Of a stretch of 64,000 nt of DNA, positions 60,477 to 64,000 are shown in pieces (positions within the stretch are counted from its first letter, which is position 1; each line of letters opens with the position of its first letter). The translations under genes were made by a program, and so were the position numbers. The notes below the pieces were generated by a model. The model saw nothing but the letters and a program-made list of their open reading frames with translations. It did not search any database and was not told the origin of the DNA. Origin of the DNA: Janthinobacterium agaricidamnosum NBRC 102515 = DSM 9628 (GTDB lineage Bacteria; Pseudomonadota; Gammaproteobacteria; Burkholderiales; Burkholderiaceae_D); contig NZ_HG322949.1 of NCBI RefSeq assembly GCF_000723165.1, forward strand, positions 5,765,995 through 5,829,994. The letters are read 5' to 3'.

Positions 60477-63400
60477 TTACTCGGGTAGCGTTTCCAGCCA
60501 GGCCCGGGCATGTAGCAGCACCAGTTCCAGTTCCTTGCGCACATTGTCCAGCAAGGGCTGCAGCTCGGCGCCGGGCTGTTCCTTGATGGCGCGCTCGACC
60601 ACGAACGACGCTTCGATCAGGCGCTTGGTGCCCAGCGTGCCGATCGAGCCGCGCATGCCGTGCAGCACGCGCCCGGCGTCTAGCGGCCGTTGCTCGCGCA
60701 GCGCGGCGCTCGCGAGGTCGACCGGTTCCATGCCATGCGACAAGGCATCCTCGACCATGCGCCGCAAGATGCCGCGCCCTTTCGCATCCTGGCCCAGCAC
60801 GCGCATCAGCGCCGCCATGGAAAACACTTGTTCGTCGGCCGGCAACGGTGGCGCGAGCGGCGGCGCCTGGATGGCCGGTTCCAGCCTGGCCGGCAAGTGG
60901 CGCCGTATCACTTCCGTCATTTCCTCGACCACCACCGGCTTGGCGATGAAGTCGGTGATGCCGGCCGCGATGCAGCGGTCGCGCTCGGAGACCAGCACGC
61001 CGGCCGTCATCGCGATCACCGGCAGCGTCAGGCGCAGTTCGGTGCGGATGATGTGGGTCGCGCTGAAACCGTCCATCACCGGCATTTGCATGTCCATCAG
61101 CACGATGTCGTACTGGTGGGCGTCGCTGCGCAGCCGTTCGACCGCCTGCAAGCCGTCGCCGACCACGTCCAGCGTCGCGCCCATGTGTTCCAGGATGCCG
61201 CGCGCCACCGCCTGGTTCAGCAAATTATCTTCCACCAGCAGGAAATGCACGCCGCGCAGCGCATCGGCCAGCTGATGCGCCTGGATCACATGCTCGTCGC
61301 CGCCTTCCTTGGTGATCAAGGCCTGGTGCAGCGCGTCGAACAGGCTGGAACCGGTGATCGGCTTCATCAGCACCACGTCGGCTTCGGTGGCGCTGGAAAT
61401 TTCTTCCAGCCGGTTGCGGGCAAAGGCGTTGACCATCACCACGATCGGCTGTTTCTGGCCGTGCGCGGCCTGGCGGATCGCCTTGGCGGTGGCCAGCCCG
61501 TCCATGCCTGGCATATGCCAGTCGGCCAGCACGATATCGAACGGCGCGCCGGCGTCCAGGCGCTGGCGGTACAGCGCGATCGCGGCCTGGCCGGAATCGA
61601 CTTGCTCGGCTTGCCATCCCCATGCATGAATCAGCTTGCCGATCAACTGGCGGCTGGTCTGGTTGTCGTCGGCGATCAGCAGCGTCAAGTCGCCCAGCGC
61701 CGGCTTGCGGCGTTCTTCCAGCTGCTCTTGCAACACGTCGAACGGCAGCGTGAACCAGAAGGTGCTGCCGACGCCCTCTTCGCTGCGGATCTCGATCTTG
61801 CCGCCCATCATGCCGATCAAATGTTTGCTGATCGCCAAGCCCAGGCCGGTGCCGCCGAAACGCCGCGTGATGCTTTCATCGGCTTGCGAAAAGGCGTTGA
61901 ACAATTGCGCCTGCTGGGCGGCCGTCATGCCGATGCCGGTATCGCGCACCTCGAAGCGCAACAGGCTGCGCCCGCCTTGCCGTTCGGCCTGGCTGACGCT
62001 GACCACCACTTCGCCCGCTTCGGTGAATTTGATCGCGTTGCCGGCCAGGTTGACCAGGATTTGCTGCAAGCGCAGCGCATCGCCGACCAGGCGGCGCGGC
62101 ACGTCCGGCTCGACGCCGATCGCCAGTTCCAGTTCCTTTTCGCCGGCATTCATCGTCATCGTCGTGGCCAGCGTGTTCATCAATTCATCGAGGTCGAATT
62201 CGACCGGCGACAAGGCCATGCGGCGCGCCTCGATTTTCGAAAAGTCGAGCACGTCGTTGAGGATGCCCAGCAGCGACTGGCCCGACACGCGCACCATGGT
62301 CAGGTATTTGCGCTGTTCGCTGGTCAGCGCGGTATTGCCCAGCAAATACACCATGCCCAGCACCGCGTTCAGCGGGGTGCGGATTTCATGGCTCATATTG
62401 GCCACAAAATCGCTCTTGGCGCGGTTGGCCGCTTCGGCCCGGTCGCGTTCGTCTTCCAGTTCGGCGGCGCGTTCCTCGACTTCCAGTTGCAGACGGTAGC
62501 GTTCGCTGGTGTCGGCGATCACCGCCAGCAATTTGATGCCCTGGTCGGTGTGCACCGCACTCAGGTTCAGTTCGATCGGGAATTCGTCGCCATTCTGGCG
62601 CAAGCCCCAGAAAGCGAGTCCGTGGCTGCTGTGCAGCATGCCGTCCGCGAGACCCGGCGCCAGTTCGCTTTGCCGCTCGGTGATCAGTTGGCGCTGGTTG
62701 GCATATTCCTGGTGCAGTTTTTTCGGCAGCAGCATTTCCAGTACGCGGCCGTGGATTTCCTGGCGCGCATAGCCGAAATACTGTTCGGCGCGGCGGTTGA
62801 AGGTTTCGATGCGGCCGTCGGCGCCGGCCACCACCATCGCGTTCGGCGCGTATTCGATCAGGCTTTGCAGGCGCGCATCGGCCGCCAGCCGTTCGCTCAT
62901 CAGGTTGTTGAAGGCCGACGTCAGTTCGCCGATTTCATCGTGATGCACCACCGGAATCGGCGCAAAGTGGCTGGCGTCGGTGCGCAGCGCCAGGATCGCA
63001 TCGCGCAGCCGCACCAGCGGCGACAGCAGGCGCACCGTCAGCCAGCCGACCAGCGCGGCGGCGAATAGCGAGCCAAGCAGACTCAATAGCGCGAGCCGGT
63101 ACAGCACGCCATCGAACGGCTCGAACGCCTCTTCCACCGGCAGTATGGCGCCCAGGATCCAGTCGACGCTCTTGAGCGCCTTGAAACTGTTCAGTGCGCG
63201 TGCGCCATGGCTGTTGGTGCTGATCAAGGTGCCTTCGAAACCGTCGCGCAGCGCGTGCGTGGCGCCCGGGCTGGCGTTCGGCGGACGCGGCTGCAGCAAG
63301 CGCGGCAAGTCAGGATGCAAGACGTAGACCGGCACTTCGCCGCGCGTGATGGCGAAATAATAGCCGGTGCTACCGACCTTGGCGGTGCGCAAGTGACCGA

Positions 63401-63953
63401 GCAAATTATCCTTGTACAGGCGCAGCACGCCGATGACGATGCCTTCGACCTCGCCGTCCGGCCCCAGCACCGGCGCGGCGATTTGCACCACCGGCTGTTT
63501 GCTGGACTTGCCCAGCATCGGTTCGGCGATCGTCGGCTTGCGGGTCTGCATCACAATCTTGAAATATTCGCGGTCGGCGGCGTCCAGGCCTACCCGTCCG
63601 GCTACTTTCGGCAAGTCGGAAATCACCTTGCCGTGCCTGTCGAGCACCAGCACATCGTCGAACAGCGACAGTACCGCGCGCTGCGCATAATAGTCGCGCA
63701 ACCTGCCCTCGGAACCGAGCAGCTCGATCGGCTGCTGCCTGGCGGTCAGTGAAATGATGTCGACCAGCATGGTCAGTTTGTCATCGAGCTCTTCGGCGGT
63801 ACGGTTGATCAGCGCGGTTTGCTGGGTAAAGAGTACCTTGGTGAAATCGTCGCGCGTGCGCTGGATTTGTACTGCCGTGACCAGCGCGATCATGGCGATT
63901 GACGTCAGGCTGGTGGCCAGTGCAACTTTCGCTTTAATGCCGAGAGGCTTCAT
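60477..63953 (-). CDS. Hybrid sensor histidine kinase with dCache, HAMP, PAS, two receivers and Hpt
   Basis: 1158 residues. TM1 lies at about 8-27, a periplasmic double Cache domain (about 35-280, VLDRHGKVISDLPKVAGRVGLDAADREYFK) follows, and TM2 is at about 286-310. Then come HAMP, a PAS domain (about 365-490, SLIEYAPNAMVVAGADGRIETFNRRAEQYFGY), HisKA with FVANMSHEIRTPLNAVLG (His near 521), and HATPase with NAIKFTEAGE and GTGLGLAIS. Receiver 1 has Asp near 810 (ADWHMPGMDG) and receiver 2 Asp near 953 (MDMQMPVMDG). A C-terminal Hpt has LHGMRGSIGTLG (His near 1097). The chain supports a full His-Asp-His-Asp phosphorelay in one polypeptide. No cognate regulator is in the window. AGGGAAAAC precedes the ATG. 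Confidence 0.95.
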   Translation of the reverse strand: MKPLGIKAKVALATSLTSIAMIALVTAVQIQRTRDDFTKVLFTQQTALINRTAEELDDKLTMLVDIISLTARQQPIELLGSEGRLRDYYAQRAVLSLFDDVLVLDRHGKVISDLPKVAGRVGLDAADREYFKIVMQTRKPTIAEPMLGKSSKQPVVQIAAPVLGPDGEVEGIVIGVLRLYKDNLLGHLRTAKVGSTGYYFAITRGEVPVYVLHPDLPRLLQPRPPNASPGATHALRDGFEGTLISTNSHGARALNSFKALKSVDWILGAILPVEEAFEPFDGVLYRLALLSLLGSLFAAALVGWLTVRLLSPLVRLRDAILALRTDASHFAPIPVVHHDEIGELTSAFNNLMSERLAADARLQSLIEYAPNAMVVAGADGRIETFNRRAEQYFGYARQEIHGRVLEMLLPKKLHQEYANQRQLITERQSELAPGLADGMLHSSHGLAFWGLRQNGDEFPIELNLSAVHTDQGIKLLAVIADTSERYRLQLEVEERAAELEDERDRAEAANRAKSDFVANMSHEIRTPLNAVLGMVYLLGNTALTSEQRKYLTMVRVSGQSLLGILNDVLDFSKIEARRMALSPVEFDLDELMNTLATTMTMNAGEKELELAIGVEPDVPRRLVGDALRLQQILVNLAGNAIKFTEAGEVVVSVSQAERQGGRSLLRFEVRDTGIGMTAAQQAQLFNAFSQADESITRRFGGTGLGLAISKHLIGMMGGKIEIRSEEGVGSTFWFTLPFDVLQEQLEERRKPALGDLTLLIADDNQTSRQLIGKLIHAWGWQAEQVDSGQAAIALYRQRLDAGAPFDIVLADWHMPGMDGLATAKAIRQAAHGQKQPIVVMVNAFARNRLEEISSATEADVVLMKPITGSSLFDALHQALITKEGGDEHVIQAHQLADALRGVHFLLVEDNLLNQAVARGILEHMGATLDVVGDGLQAVERLRSDAHQYDIVLMDMQMPVMDGFSATHIIRTELRLTLPVIAMTAGVLVSERDRCIAAGITDFIAKPVVVEEMTEVIRRHLPARLEPAIQAPPLAPPLPADEQVFSMAALMRVLGQDAKGRGILRRMVEDALSHGMEPVDLASAALREQRPLDAGRVLHGMRGSIGTLGTKRLIEASFVVERAIKEQPGAELQPLLDNVRKELELVLLHARAWLETLPE

Positions 63954-64000
63954 GTTTTCCCTTGCTATGCATCGCGGCAGGGGTGGCGCCGCGCTGACAT

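Overview
This is a high-GC chromosomal segment that looks like a betaproteobacterium of the Oxalobacteraceae (Janthinobacterium / Duganella / Massilia type). That placement is inferred from base composition, GC-rich codon use and gene content; the window has no rRNA or tRNA marker. Genes are tightly packed, with many 1-16 base overlaps.

Layout. 1-3.3 kb: a TonB-dependent siderophore receptor and a two-lobed ChrR-like cupin protein. 3.3-24.7 kb: a type VI secretion system (T6SS). Thirteen genes run on the minus strand in the order tssA-tssB-tssC-hcp-tssE-tssF-tssG-tssH(clpV)-vgrG-tagH-tssK-tssL-tssM; the phosphatase gene pppA converges on tssM and tagF diverges from pppA. No tssJ, PAAR gene or T6SS-type ppkA is present. 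An ECF sigma factor / anti-sigma pair (24.9-26.3 kb) diverges from tssA. 26.3-31 kb: lipoprotein Cu,Zn superoxide dismutase, then a three-gene signalling unit (FecR-like exported protein, c-heme/HAMP membrane sensor without an output domain, soluble Ser/Thr kinase), and a small cytochrome c.

30.9-32.5 kb is the most unusual region. It is an AT-rich patch with a CesT-like type III secretion chaperone and an M91 (NleD/HopH1-like) zinc-metalloprotease effector. Upstream lies a close match to a HrpL-type hrp box, so this looks like a HrpL-controlled type III effector operon; no secretion apparatus is in the window.

32.5-49.4 kb: metabolic and efflux genes arranged around four LysR regulators: an RND pump with a YqhD-like aldehyde reductase, a class II aldolase with a HAD dehalogenase, a second large TonB-dependent receptor, an MFS transporter and an SDR. 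A frameshifted TetR remnant lies at 42 kb. 49.4-52.0 kb: a T6SS phospholipase effector of the Tle3 family with its lipoprotein immunity gene, about 25 kb from the T6SS operon. 52.3-56.2 kb: a QseE/GlrK - QseG - QseF/GlrR sigma-54 signalling operon. It is followed by a textbook GlrR site (TGTC-N10-GACA), a near-perfect sigma-54 promoter and a BON-domain periplasmic protein, which gives a readable local regulatory circuit. 56.3-60.5 kb: an SBF-family transporter and a complete modABC-modE molybdate operon behind a ModE box. 60.5-64 kb: a large hybrid sensor kinase.

Together the window is mostly about interaction with the environment and other cells: iron and molybdate uptake, contact-dependent secretion (T6SS core plus a remote lipase effector), a probable host-directed type III effector, efflux and aldehyde defence, and envelope-stress signalling.
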